The position numbers were made by a program, and so were the translations under genes. The notes under the pieces were generated by a model. The model was not told the origin of the DNA and searched no databases. It worked only from the letters and a program-made list of their open reading frames with translations. A DNA stretch of 59,268 nt from Candidatus Binatia bacterium. GTDB lineage: Bacteria; Desulfobacterota; Binatia; UBA1149; CAITLU01. The number at the start of each line of letters is the position of its first letter. Positions within the stretch are counted from its first letter, which is position 1. Where the stretch lies: the NCBI GenBank assembly GCA_036493895.1, contig DASXOZ010000074.1, positions 1 to 59,268 on the forward strand. Reading direction: 5' to 3'. Below, piece by piece: positions 45,481 through 54,114 of the stretch.

Positions 45481-47078
45481 TGTTGCGCGGCATGCGGCTG
45501 CGGTATGCCGTCCCGCTGCTCGTGCTCGGCGTCGGCGTGATCGTCGCGGCGCTGTTCCTGTTCATCGAGCTGCGCCAGACCAACGATCGCGCAGTCAGGA
45601 GCGCGATCCAGCAGCTCGGCGTGCTCAGCGGCATCATGGTCGACGACATCGAGCGGGCGCTGCGGCGCGGCGACCGCGTCAACGTGCGCGACACCTTCGA
45701 TCCGGTGCGAGCCACGCGCACCACGCGAGCGGCATTCGTGCTCGACGAATCCGACCGCGTGCTCTACGCCACCGACCGCGCCAGCGAAGGTTACGAGCTC
45801 CCGCGCACCAGCTTCGCGTCCGACACTGCCCTGGTCGACAGTGTCAGGCGCAGCGGCCGGCCCCAGTACCAGGTGAGCGAAGACGGCTCCCTGCTGCTGT
45901 GGGCCCACTCGTTCTCGATGCCGCCGCGAAGCGGCGAGCTGCTGCCCACGCGCAGCGGCGTGCTGCTCGTCCTTTACAACCTCGACATCCCGCGCCTGGA
46001 ATCGCTGCGCGACGCGCTGTCGCGCACCGGCACTGCGTTGCTGATGATCGCGCTCCTGTGCGTGCTCGTGACGTGGATCTTCCACCGCTCGTTCACGCCG
46101 CGCATCAGCGCCCTGATCCGCTCGACGGAGAAGATTGCCGACGGCGACTACCAGGGCGTCCCGCACATCGCCGGAGACGACGAGCTCGCGACGATCGGCC
46201 GGGCGATCTCGCAGATGGCCTCGGCACTCGACCGCGAGCAGCGCAAGCTGCTGAAGTCGGAAGCCGACCTGCGAAAGCTCAACAGCGAGCTGGAGACGCG
46301 GGTGCGCGAACGCACTTCCGAGGCGATCGGCTATGCCCTCGACATGGAAGCGTTCGCGTTCATGATCTCCCACGACCTTCGCACGCCGCTGCGATCGATC
46401 GCCGGGTTCGCCCAGGTGCTGGCCCAGGACAACGCGGCGACGATCGGCCAGGAAGGCCTCGAGAACCTCGGCCGCGTGCTGCTCAACGCCAAGCGCATGA
46501 ACCGGCTGATGGACGACATCCTCGCGCTGTCGCGCCACGGTCGCCAGCCGCTGCAGACCACCGACGTCGACATGGCGATGCTGGGAAGGTCGGTTGCCAC
46601 CGAGCTGCTCAGCGACCAGAAGAATCCCGACCGCATCCACCTGCGCATCGACGACATGCCGCCGGCCACGGCCGACGAAGGCCTGCTTCGCCAGGTCATC
46701 CAGAACCTGCTGTCCAACGCGATCAAGTATTCCGCCGTGCGCGAAACCGCGGAGATCCACTTCGGATGCACGCGCGACTCGCGCGGGCCGGTGTACTTCG
46801 TGGCCGACAACGGGATCGGCTTCGCGATGAAATACGCGAACCAGGTGTTCGCCCCGTTCAAACGCCTGCACGCGCCGAGCGAATACGAAGGCACCGGCGT
46901 CGGGCTCGCGATCGTAAAGCGCGTGCTCGACCGGCACGCAGGCAGCATCTGGGTCCGCAGCCAGTTCGGCGCGGGCACGACGTTCTACTTCTCGTTCTTC
47001 CGGGCCAGCGAAGCCATCGAGCTCGCGCGCCAGGGCGATACCGAAGCATTCCGTCGAGTAGGCGAAGTGCTGCAGTAA
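45480..47078 (+). CDS. Membrane sensor histidine kinase
   Basis: A 532-residue kinase. Transmembrane 1 is about 9-27 (PLLVLGVGVIVAALFLFIEL). A periplasmic cache-like domain follows (about 30-175), then transmembrane 2 about 180-198 (ALLMIALLCVLVTWIF), HAMP about 200-255 and a coiled coil. HisKA has MISHDLRTPLRSIAGF (His298). HATPase_c has LLSNAIKYSA, VADNGIGFAMKY and GTGVGLAIVKRVL. It starts at ATG 45480 (or GTG 45477), overlapping the solute-binding gene. No response regulator follows; the next gene is convergent. Signal and target are unknown; the coupled lipoprotein is the obvious ligand module. Confidence 0.93.
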   Translation: MLRGMRLRYAVPLLVLGVGVIVAALFLFIELRQTNDRAVRSAIQQLGVLSGIMVDDIERALRRGDRVNVRDTFDPVRATRTTRAAFVLDESDRVLYATDRASEGYELPRTSFASDTALVDSVRRSGRPQYQVSEDGSLLLWAHSFSMPPRSGELLPTRSGVLLVLYNLDIPRLESLRDALSRTGTALLMIALLCVLVTWIFHRSFTPRISALIRSTEKIADGDYQGVPHIAGDDELATIGRAISQMASALDREQRKLLKSEADLRKLNSELETRVRERTSEAIGYALDMEAFAFMISHDLRTPLRSIAGFAQVLAQDNAATIGQEGLENLGRVLLNAKRMNRLMDDILALSRHGRQPLQTTDVDMAMLGRSVATELLSDQKNPDRIHLRIDDMPPATADEGLLRQVIQNLLSNAIKYSAVRETAEIHFGCTRDSRGPVYFVADNGIGFAMKYANQVFAPFKRLHAPSEYEGTGVGLAIVKRVLDRHAGSIWVRSQFGAGTTFYFSFFRASEAIELARQGDTEAFRRVGEVLQ

Positions 47079-47110
47079 CGGGCGTGCTGCGAATAGTGGA
47101 CAACGCCGGC

Positions 47111-47128
47111 CGGCGCGCGAGCGCGCCG
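47111..47128. terminator. GC hairpin between convergent kinase and DUF1566 genes
   Basis: CGGCGCGC (47111-47118) and GCGCGCCG (47121-47128) are perfectly complementary around GA. It sits in the 72-base gap between two convergent stops and could end transcripts from both sides, though no T-tract follows. Confidence 0.4.
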
Positions 47129-47150
47129 ATCCGACCGCGAAAGCCTGCCC

Positions 47151-48458
47151 TTACGGCAGCCGTACCTGGAAGCTCTTCGCGTCGTTGCGAACCGGCTCGT
47201 TCGAGTAGTCGGCCGTCCAGCAGTCGGCAGCATCGACCGTATTGACGAGCTGCACACGGACGGGAAGCTGTCCGGCCGTAAGCGGAGTCGCCAGCGATGC
47301 GAGCCCCGAGCCGACGGCGGACACCTGGGCCTTGGTCGCCCCCATGTCTCCCGGCGTGATCTGGGACTTGCGAACGCCGCTGCTGCTGCCGCTGGAGTCG
47401 CGATAGCTGTAGCGACCGGCGATCATCGTCGACGCGTTCCAGTGGCTGCCGTGCGCGATCGTCGCCTGCGTGAGCAACGAGCCGTTGGCATAGACGCAAA
47501 GTGCGTAGTCGGTCGTCGAGACCGGATCCCCGAGTGCCGACGGATCCACGGCATCACCGCGGCCCCACGACCACAGCAGCTTGTTTCGCGAAGGATCCAT
47601 CGAGCTCGTCGTCAGCGAGAAGCGGGACTGGCCCGGGGCGAAACAGCCCGAGCGCGGCGAGGCGTCGCAGGCGATCGTCGGCGTCATGCTGCCGCGCACC
47701 GCCCGGGCGTTGTACGCGTCGGTCTTGGACGGAGAACTGAGGCCGCCGGACGACACCGTGTAGCACTCGAGCCACGCCAGGTCGTTCGAGCCGTTCACCG
47801 TCGAATCCGTCCAGCTATGGTAGAACGGCGAGCAGCTGCACTCGGAGGTTGCGCCGGCGCCGTCCACCGTGCAGCCGGGATTTGCGGTCGTGTACGGCGG
47901 GTCGCCGGCGCTGTACGGTCCGCAGTTGCTGTTGAACTCCGGTGGATTGCAGCCGCCGATCGTGTCGCCGCACGTCGCGCCGACTTCGATGCTTTCGGCT
48001 TCTGCCGGCAGTCCGGTGAACGATCCGTTCTGTCCGGCTGCGGTCGGAATGCGCCAGTCGTGGTGTCCGGCAAAGCCGCCGCCCCCGTTCAACGTCGCGA
48101 GGAACTGCGTGAACAAGCCGCCGTCGCGCGCACTTCCGCTGCTCGTCCACGCGTAAACCTTGTTCAGGTCGTGGATGCCGTCGGCGTTGTCCTTCTTTTC
48201 CCACACCAGGCACGTGGCGCGGTCGGTAATCGTGCCGTCGCCGTTGTCGACGAAGCGCGGCGAAGCGCCGGGATTGGCCGAGCACGTCGAGCAGACCTGG
48301 CCGCTGCAGGTTTTTGCGAAGGTACCGTCGCTGCCGGCGTCGCAGGTCGCGCCGTCCGGGCGTCCGGTGCACGGATCGGCTCCGGCCGTCGTACCGGCAC
48401 AGATGACCAGCGTCGCCAGCGAAACCGCGAGGTATCGCGCCTTCTTTCGTGCTTTCAC
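47151..48458 (-). CDS. Secreted DUF1566 (Lcl C-terminal-like) protein
   Basis: A 435-residue exported protein. GTG 48458 is chosen (GGAGGGGA upstream, signal peptide KARYLAVSLATLVICAGTTAG). A short Cys-rich stretch (DPCTGRPDGATCDAGSDGTFAKTCSGQVCSTC) leads to a DUF1566 domain at about 65-245: FVDNGDGTITDRATCLVWEKK, FAGHHDWRIPTAAG and YNARAVRGS. The rest (about 250-435) is a Ser/Thr-rich domain of predicted beta structure without recognised family. It is a divergent paralogue of the protein at 15058 in its DUF1566 part only; there is no dockerin-like loop here. Confidence 0.8.
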   Translation of the reverse strand: MKARKKARYLAVSLATLVICAGTTAGADPCTGRPDGATCDAGSDGTFAKTCSGQVCSTCSANPGASPRFVDNGDGTITDRATCLVWEKKDNADGIHDLNKVYAWTSSGSARDGGLFTQFLATLNGGGGFAGHHDWRIPTAAGQNGSFTGLPAEAESIEVGATCGDTIGGCNPPEFNSNCGPYSAGDPPYTTANPGCTVDGAGATSECSCSPFYHSWTDSTVNGSNDLAWLECYTVSSGGLSSPSKTDAYNARAVRGSMTPTIACDASPRSGCFAPGQSRFSLTTSSMDPSRNKLLWSWGRGDAVDPSALGDPVSTTDYALCVYANGSLLTQATIAHGSHWNASTMIAGRYSYRDSSGSSSGVRKSQITPGDMGATKAQVSAVGSGLASLATPLTAGQLPVRVQLVNTVDAADCWTADYSNEPVRNDAKSFQVRLP

Positions 48459-48618
48459 AGGGTTCCCCTCCGCCGTGCGGTCTGATCCGGGGGAATCTTG
48501 GCCGCGCGGCTTTCGACTTGTCAACGAAAGCGCGGGCCTGAACCGGCGTTCAACCCGAGGCCAGCGCCATCGCGCGGGGATTCATGCCCGGTCGCTTGCC
48601 GGAACGGCACGCGCCGAA

Positions 48619-49041
48619 TCAGTGAAGACAATCGGAAAAGGCGATCCACAGCGTGGCCAGGCCGAGGATCAGGCTGAGCGGAGAAAACAGGCGCGTGTCC
48701 CATTCGGCGAACACGGTGCCGCGGACGCGCTTGAAGAAGCCGAGCATGTGAAAGTCTCCGACGGCGCGGAGCACGAGCACGATGCCGACGGCGATCGTCC
48801 CGAACTGGGTCCACGCATCGGGAAACGGAGAGCGCAGCAGCCCGCTGCGGGTCGTCACGAGGATCGACGCAAGCGCGAGCGCAGCGGCCATCGCGTACCA
48901 GTCGCGCGGCTCAGGAACGAAGACAGGCTTGCCGTCGATCTCGGGAATGACGGGCGAAGATTCGCCCTCGACGCCTTCGACACCACCATAGACGTGCAGC
49001 ATCGACAGTACGGCGAGCACAGAAGCGATCGTGAATGCCAT
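48619..49041 (-). CDS. DUF3995-like four-helix membrane protein
   Basis: A 140-residue membrane protein. ATG 49041 with GGGGGA upstream is the natural start. Four hydrophobic segments are visible: FTIASVLAVLSMLHVYGGVEG, YAMAAALALASILVTT, FGTIAVGIVLVLRAVGDF and LFSPLSLILGLATLWIAF. The DUF3995 features HVYG near helix 1, the AVGDFHMLGFFKRVRGTVFAEWDTRLFSPL block and a short tail are present. Function unknown. Confidence 0.82.
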   Translation of the reverse strand: MAFTIASVLAVLSMLHVYGGVEGVEGESSPVIPEIDGKPVFVPEPRDWYAMAAALALASILVTTRSGLLRSPFPDAWTQFGTIAVGIVLVLRAVGDFHMLGFFKRVRGTVFAEWDTRLFSPLSLILGLATLWIAFSDCLH

Positions 49042-49472
49042 CGAAGTCCCCCAGGGAGCAGCGATACCGAATCGAAAGACGCGGGACCGAGCTTGAGAAG
49101 GCCGGCGCGGACGACGCAGACCCTGCACCAGAGCGTCCGGCATCCTGATCGAGGACGCACGCGATTTCGAGGCAAACCTTTCGATATTTTGGCGCTGCAG
49201 CGCGTCGTCAGCCGCGCGTCGGCCGTGACGCCGTATTTCGCATCGCGGCGCGCCGCGTCTTCGGCACCTTTCACACGACACGTGCAATGATTTCCGGCCG
49301 CTGCCGGGCGCGGCGCCCGGTTGCGTGATTCGCCAGGTTTTTCGAGGGACTCGGCAGCAGTCGCCGTCCTTGGGGATCCCCCCGTCAGGGTATTGACGAC
49401 CGCTGTTTTCGCCTTAGCTTAACAACGGCAAGCGCCGAATGTCGGGCTTCGAAAGCCCGGAGGAGGTGCGTG
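49042..49472. other. Divergent intergenic region with a hairpin before the small-protein gene
   Basis: 431 bases without a convincing gene until 49473. A TTGACG at 49393-49398 and an AT-rich TTAGCTTAAC at 49414-49423 could be a weak promoter for the small gene. CGGGCTT (49443-49449) and AAGCCCG (49453-49459) form a 7-bp stem around CGA immediately before the ribosome-binding site at about 49459-49467. Confidence 0.45.
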
Positions 49473-49604
49473 ATGAACAGAGCAACCTGGAACATGTTTC
49501 ACGACAAGGCAGCGCACTTGATCGAGCGGCGCGTCGAGATTCCGCTCGTCGTCGGTGCCGTCATCGTCGCTCTCTACGTCGTCTTCTATCATCTGAAGTT
49601 CTGA
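49473..49604 (+). CDS. Single-pass membrane microprotein (43 aa)
   Basis: A 43-residue protein with a very strong ribosome-binding site (GGAGGAGG, about 7 bases upstream of ATG 49473). Residues 1-19 are amphipathic (NRATWNMFHDKAAHLIERR). Residues 21-39 form one membrane helix (VEIPLVVGAVIVALYVVFY). A hairpin precedes the ribosome-binding site and a 12-bp hairpin follows the stop, so it looks like a complete independent unit. No family recognised. Confidence 0.65.
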   Translation: MNRATWNMFHDKAAHLIERRVEIPLVVGAVIVALYVVFYHLKF

Positions 49605-49622
49605 CGGGAAGCGAGCGAAAAG

Positions 49623-49649
49623 CGCGCGCGCACGCAACGTGCGCGCGCG
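49623..49649. terminator. 12-bp perfect hairpin between convergent genes
   Basis: CGCGCGCGCACG (49623-49634) pairs with CGTGCGCGCGCG (49638-49649) around CAA. It is 18 bases past the microprotein stop and 17 bases before the end of the convergent alkylsulfatase gene, so it can serve both; there is no T-tract. Confidence 0.6.
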
Positions 49650-49666
49650 TAGACAATGTCGGCCCC

Positions 49667-51712
49667 TCAAGGGGTCACGATCGCGAATTTTCCATCCGGT
49701 TTGTCGAGCAGGGAGAAAAACGCCAGCACGTCGAGGCGGCTGCCGTCCACCGTCAGTTCGTTCGAGAAAATCATCTCGCGAAGGCCGGCTTCGCCGATGC
49801 TCAGGCGCACGAGGAATTCGCGCGACAGATGAATCGTCGCGCTTGCCGCCGGATCGCCCTCGGTCGCGGTCTTCTCGTGGTGAAGCACGGAGTTCTGCAC
49901 CTTGACGACGTGGGTTTCGCCGACGTCGGTAAAGACGAAATTGATCGCGAGCGTCTTTCCTTCTGCTTTCGGAGCGTCGAGGCGCACGGCCATCGCATCG
50001 AAGAATCGTGACGGCGTGAGGTGACGAAGCAGGTCACCGGCGGCCGAGGGCCTGAGCGCCGAAGGCTGGGTGCCGTGGCGCAACTCGAAAGCGCCGGTCA
50101 GGTATTCGTCGCGCCACGGCCCGGATTCGGCCTGGTAGCCGAGCTGGTCGTAGGTTCGGGCGAGAAGGTCGCGCGCCGCCTGGTTGCCGGAATCGGCAAA
50201 CACGAGATCGTTCAGCAGCGTCGCGGTCCAGCGGTAGTCGCCGCGGTCGAAGGACTCGCCGGCGCGCTTCAGGACGGCGTCGGCACCGCCCATCTCATCG
50301 ACGTAGTGCGTCGCCTCCTCGACCGGCGGCAGCGGGTCGAGGTTGGCCGGATTGCCGTCGTACCAGCCGAAGTACGCCTGGTAGACCGCCTTGGCGTTGT
50401 GGCGCACGGTGCCGTAGTAGCCGCGCTCGGAGAACGCGACCTTGAGCGAGGCCGGCAGTTCGAGCTGCTCGGCGATCTGGCGCGGCCCCAGCCCCTGGTT
50501 GGCGAGCCGGAGAGTCTGGTCGTGGATGTACTTGTAGACGTCCCTCTGGCGCTCGAGGAACGCCACCGCACGCTCCTTGCCGAACGTCGGCCAGTGGTGG
50601 CTCGCAAATACGACGTCGAGATCGGGAAACAGCTTGATCGCCTGGTCGATGTAGCCGCTCCATCGCAGTGCATCGCGCACCTTCGCGCCCCTCAGCGTAT
50701 ACAGGTTGTGCAGCGTGTGCGTGACGATCTCGGCACCGCAGTAGGCCTTGCTGTCCGGCAGGTAGAACGCCGCCTCCGCCGGCGCCTCCGACTCCGGCAC
50801 GTACTGGAAGCGGAACGGGACGCCGTCGATCACCAGGTCCGACGTGGTGGAGTCGATGAGCTCGGTAGGCTCGATGATCGAGATGCTTCCGATGGCCGGC
50901 GCTTTGCCGAGACCGGTGTCGACGTGGCCGCGCTCCGAGCGTGACAGCGCGCTTCCATACATGAACGTCGCACGGCGCCCCATCGCGATGCCGGCCAGGA
51001 CGTTCTCGCTCGTCGCCTCTTCGACGAAGCCGCGCGGTGCGATGACGCGCAGTTTCTTCGCATCGGAATAAGGATCGGCGAGCACGGCCGCGATGCCGCC
51101 GAAATGATCGACGTGGCTGTGCGTGAAGATCACCGCGACGATCGGGTCGGTGCCGAGATGCTTGCGCGCCAGCGCCAGGGCCGCCGCCGCCGTTTCCTTG
51201 CAGGTCAGCGGGTCGACGACGATCCAGCCAGTCTTGCCGCGAATGAGCGACAGGTTGGACAGGTCGTAGCCGCGCACCTGGTAGACGCCTTCGGCAACAC
51301 GGAACAGGCCGCCGATGCCGTTCAGCCTGGCCTGGCGCCAAAGGCCCGGGTTTACGCTCGACGGCGCGCTGCCATCCACGAATGCATAATCGGACCGTTT
51401 CCAGATTGGCGGCGCCGACGGATCGCTGCCTCGCACTTCGAGATTGGCGTCGTCGGCGATGAAGCCCTGGCGCGCATCGTCGAAATCCTTGCCGTCGTCG
51501 GGCGGCAGCGCGGCGGCAGCCTTTGCGTTCGCATCGATCGTCTGGCGCGTCGGCTCGGAGTTTCCGTCGACGCCCGGGCCGGACGGCCTCGCGGCCGTCG
51601 GCGGCGAGGAAGGCTGGCCGCATCCGCAGGCCAGCACCCCGCAGCCCAAGGGCACCAGCGCCGCCACCACGAGTGCGCGCAGCCGGTGCGGCCACCGCGA
51701 AATCACGATCAT
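49667..51712 (-). CDS. Linear primary-alkylsulfatase (SdsA/BDS1-type metallo-beta-lactamase fold)
   Basis: A 681-residue exported lipoprotein-like enzyme; the signal ends near VLACGCG. It removes sulfate from alkyl sulfates such as dodecyl sulfate. The metallo-beta-lactamase domain carries VIFTHSHVDHFGG and an ASHHWPTFG block with the second-site ligands. The central dimerisation domain has SERGYYGTVRHNAKAVYQAYFGWYDGNPANLDPLPP. The C-terminal SCP2-like lipid-binding domain (about 550-680) is seen in DAMAVRLDAPKAEGKTLAINFVFTDVG. ATG 51712 has AAGGAG upstream. It is divergent from the EF-hand gene. Confidence 0.92.
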   Translation of the reverse strand: MIVISRWPHRLRALVVAALVPLGCGVLACGCGQPSSPPTAARPSGPGVDGNSEPTRQTIDANAKAAAALPPDDGKDFDDARQGFIADDANLEVRGSDPSAPPIWKRSDYAFVDGSAPSSVNPGLWRQARLNGIGGLFRVAEGVYQVRGYDLSNLSLIRGKTGWIVVDPLTCKETAAAALALARKHLGTDPIVAVIFTHSHVDHFGGIAAVLADPYSDAKKLRVIAPRGFVEEATSENVLAGIAMGRRATFMYGSALSRSERGHVDTGLGKAPAIGSISIIEPTELIDSTTSDLVIDGVPFRFQYVPESEAPAEAAFYLPDSKAYCGAEIVTHTLHNLYTLRGAKVRDALRWSGYIDQAIKLFPDLDVVFASHHWPTFGKERAVAFLERQRDVYKYIHDQTLRLANQGLGPRQIAEQLELPASLKVAFSERGYYGTVRHNAKAVYQAYFGWYDGNPANLDPLPPVEEATHYVDEMGGADAVLKRAGESFDRGDYRWTATLLNDLVFADSGNQAARDLLARTYDQLGYQAESGPWRDEYLTGAFELRHGTQPSALRPSAAGDLLRHLTPSRFFDAMAVRLDAPKAEGKTLAINFVFTDVGETHVVKVQNSVLHHEKTATEGDPAASATIHLSREFLVRLSIGEAGLREMIFSNELTVDGSRLDVLAFFSLLDKPDGKFAIVTP

Positions 51713-51927
51713 CGGGTTGCTCCTTTCCGGCCGCGCATGGCGCGGACCTCTGCTGGCGGCCGCGCGTTGCGCGGGCCTTTCCTCGGACGGATTCCTTTGG
51801 TCGCGCCGCCTTCGAGATCGCTGCGTGGGGGGCAGGCCATCGAAAACCGCGACGGATTTCCGGCGGCAGGCCGTTTCACGAAGTAGCAGCCGGATCGAAC
51901 ACCCCGGCCGACGGAGAGGAAACACCG

Positions 51928-52260
51928 ATGAAACCACGCTACGTTCTTTCCGCGACGACCCTTGCCGTCGCTCTTTGCGGCGCCGCCGTCGTGCGGCCGG
52001 CTTTCGCACATTGTGACGGCCCGGACGGCGACATGCGAGCCAGCTTCGAGGCCGTCGTCTCGTCGGCGTTCGCGCAGGCCGACGCCGATGCCAACGGCAA
52101 GCTCACCGCAGAGGAGTTTGCGAACTTCCACGATATCCTGCGGCGCCAGATGGAAGCCGCGCATTTCCAGGCTCTCGACAAGGACGGCGACGGCGCCGTC
52201 TCGCTCGACGAGCTGAAGGCGGACCACCACGGGGGGCCGCCTTTCGGGCCGGGACTCTGA
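51928..52260 (+). CDS. Secreted EF-hand protein
   Basis: A 110-residue exported protein with signal peptide 1-27 (TLAVALCGAAVVRPAFA) and a His/Asp-rich start. Two canonical EF-hand loops are DADANGKLTAEE and DKDGDGAVSLDE. The tail ends ADHHGGPPFGPG. It should bind calcium, possibly other divalent metals, in the periplasm. It lies 156 bases upstream of an ECF sigma factor on the same strand and may be part of its regulon or its sensor. Confidence 0.85.
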   Translation: MKPRYVLSATTLAVALCGAAVVRPAFAHCDGPDGDMRASFEAVVSSAFAQADADANGKLTAEEFANFHDILRRQMEAAHFQALDKDGDGAVSLDELKADHHGGPPFGPGL

Positions 52261-52416
52261 TCGCAGGGAGCAACGACACTGCGCCAGTCGCAACGTGCAG
52301 GCCTTTTCGCGCCATCCGGCCGGAGCCTTCCCGAAGGTTCCGGCGCCGCGCCACGGGCGCGAAACCTGCGCGCGCAGTTGCCGGAACCGCTGCGACAGGC
52401 CCGGGCAGCGCATCCG

Positions 52417-53007
52417 ATGGGAGAAAGCGACGAGGAGCTGATGCTGCGCGCCGGAACCGGCGATCGCGACGCCTGCGAAAAACTCGTCGCACGCCATCTC
52501 GATCGCATCGTCCGGCTCGCGACGATCGCGCTGGGCAACCGAGACGACGGCGAGGAGGCGGCGCAGGAAACATTCCTTCGCGTGTGGGCCGCCGCACCGC
52601 GGTGGAAACACGAAGAGGCGCGCTTCACGACGTGGCTGCACCGTGTCGTCGTCAACGTTTGCCTCGACCGAATGGCGAGGCAACGGACAAAACCGGGCGA
52701 ACCGCTGACCGAAGAACCTCGCGACCCTCGGCCCGGACCGGGCGCGTCCGTGGCCAGGTCGCAGCGGGCGGAGCGCGTGCGCGGCGAGCTGGCCTCGCTG
52801 ACCGAATCCCAGAGGCTCGCGGTGGCGCTGTGTTACTTCCAGGGATTTTCGAACGAGGAGGCCGCGGCGTCGCTGGCGGTCAGCATCGACGCCGTCGAAT
52901 CGCTGCTTTCCCGTGCACGGCGCAGCCTGCGCGAGCGCCTGCGCCACGTCCTTCCCGAGCTCGCCGGAACTGCCGGTCGTGCACGCCGCGGCGCGCAAGG
53001 AGACTGA
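52417..53007 (+). CDS. ECF sigma factor
   Basis: A 196-residue group 4 sigma factor. Region 2 is HLDRIVRLATIALGNRDDGEEAAQETFLRVWAAAPRWKHEEARFTTWLHRVVVNVCLDR. Region 4 is LTESQRLAVALCYFQGFSNEEAAASLAVSIDAVESLLSRARRSLRERL. ATG 52417 (MGESDEELML) is preferred over an upstream TTG because it matches the family N-terminus. Its stop is one base before the next ATG, so sigma and anti-sigma are translated together. It probably controls the CpxP-like/MacAB operon that follows. Confidence 0.92.
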   Translation: MGESDEELMLRAGTGDRDACEKLVARHLDRIVRLATIALGNRDDGEEAAQETFLRVWAAAPRWKHEEARFTTWLHRVVVNVCLDRMARQRTKPGEPLTEEPRDPRPGPGASVARSQRAERVRGELASLTESQRLAVALCYFQGFSNEEAAASLAVSIDAVESLLSRARRSLRERLRHVLPELAGTAGRARRGAQGD

Positions 53008-53008
53008 G

Positions 53009-53608
53009 ATGACCGAGACGATGCGACCCGACGAACATCCTCGCAAAGCGCACGACGAGCCAAGACCCGTTTCGGTCGAGCGCCTCGGCGAGATCCTGTC
53101 TGTGTACGGAGCCGATGCGCGGCGCTGGCCTGCATGCGAGAGGCAGGCAGCCGAGCGCCTGGTGTTGCGCTCCAGCGAGGCCTCGGCGATGCGACGAGAG
53201 GCCGCCGAGCTGGACGCCTTGCTCGATCTTCTGCAGAGCGAAGAGGCACTGCCCGCTGCATCGCCGGATGCGGCCGCGCTGGCGGACCGCGTGATGGCGG
53301 CTGCTCCGCGACCGCGCTCGCGCCGGCTGCGCACGACGCTGGTTGCCGTCGTCCCGCTGGCCGCCGCCGCGGTCCTCGCCGTGTGGATCGCGATGCCGCA
53401 CGGCACCGCTGCGGTCCGCTCCAGCAGCTCGGAAGTGCCCGTCGGCCAGTATTCCAGTCCTACCGACGTCCTGCTCGAGCCCTGGGGCATCGACATTTCC
53501 GATTCGATGCCGAGCTTCGGCTGCGCGGATTCCGAGCTCGGCTGCTCCCAGACCCCGGCCCCGGCGCGCCAGTCGAGCCGGGTACCCGTTGTGAGGACCT
53601 TCGCATGA
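53009..53608 (+). CDS. Single-pass anti-sigma-factor-like protein
   Basis: A 199-residue protein. The cytosolic N-terminal part (about 1-100) has an RRWPACERQAAERLVLRS segment. One membrane helix is about 109-128 (LVAVVPLAAAAVLAVWIAM). The periplasmic tail of 70 residues carries two Cys (FGCADSELGCSQ). It lacks the zinc motif HxxxCxxC of classical ZAS anti-sigma factors. Position directly after the sigma gene (AAGGAG before ATG 53009) and topology support an anti-sigma role. Confidence 0.75.
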   Translation: MTETMRPDEHPRKAHDEPRPVSVERLGEILSVYGADARRWPACERQAAERLVLRSSEASAMRREAAELDALLDLLQSEEALPAASPDAAALADRVMAAAPRPRSRRLRTTLVAVVPLAAAAVLAVWIAMPHGTAAVRSSSSEVPVGQYSSPTDVLLEPWGIDISDSMPSFGCADSELGCSQTPAPARQSSRVPVVRTFA

Positions 53609-54114
53609 AACGATACGCGGTTCCGGTCATTCTCTGTTGCGTGCTCTGTCGCGCGCTCCTGGGCCCCACGCCCGCACAGGCCCAGATGGGCGGCCCCGAC
53701 GACGGCGGCATGCACACCGTCGGAGACCATGGGTTTTCGCCGCCGGCTTTCCTGCAGCGCGTGTTTCCTCCAAAGGTCGTCATGCAGCACCAGGAAGAGA
53801 TCGGCCTTACGCGCGAGCAGGCCGATGCGATCAAGAAGGACATGAACGACACCCAGCAACGCCTGACCGACCTCCAGTGGAAGCTGGACGGCAGCTCGGA
53901 AGCTCTCGACAAGATGCTGTCCACCGACCACGTCGACGAGCAGGCCGTGCTCGCGAAGCTCGACGAGGTGACGACCACCGAACAGGAGATCAAGAAGACG
54001 AACTTCGCCCTACTGGTGCGAATCAAGAATCATCTCGATCCGGCCCAGCAGCAGAAGTTGCGCACGCTGCGCGCGTCCATGCCTTTCGGTGGCTTTGCCG
54101 GACACCCCCACTGA
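53605..54114 (+). CDS. Periplasmic CpxP/Spy/CnrX-like protein
   Basis: A 169-residue exported protein: signal peptide 1-27, Met/His/Asp-rich mature start (MGGPDDGGMHTVGDHGF), then a long helical region (IGLTREQADAIKKDMNDTQQRLTDLQWKLDG..., DEVTTTEQEIKKTNFALLVRIKNHLDPAQQQKLRTLR). The LTxxQ-like pattern is typical of Spy/CpxP chaperones and CnrX metal sensors. Its ATG overlaps the anti-sigma stop (ATGA). It may sense metal or envelope stress for the sigma/anti-sigma pair or chaperone proteins. Confidence 0.82.
   Translation: MKRYAVPVILCCVLCRALLGPTPAQAQMGGPDDGGMHTVGDHGFSPPAFLQRVFPPKVVMQHQEEIGLTREQADAIKKDMNDTQQRLTDLQWKLDGSSEALDKMLSTDHVDEQAVLAKLDEVTTTEQEIKKTNFALLVRIKNHLDPAQQQKLRTLRASMPFGGFAGHPH

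Noticed and set aside
44742..46937. A 731-codon minus-strand frame across the solute-binding protein and histidine kinase
   Set aside because: Shadow frame; the plus strand carries clear HAMP, HisKA and HATPase motifs.
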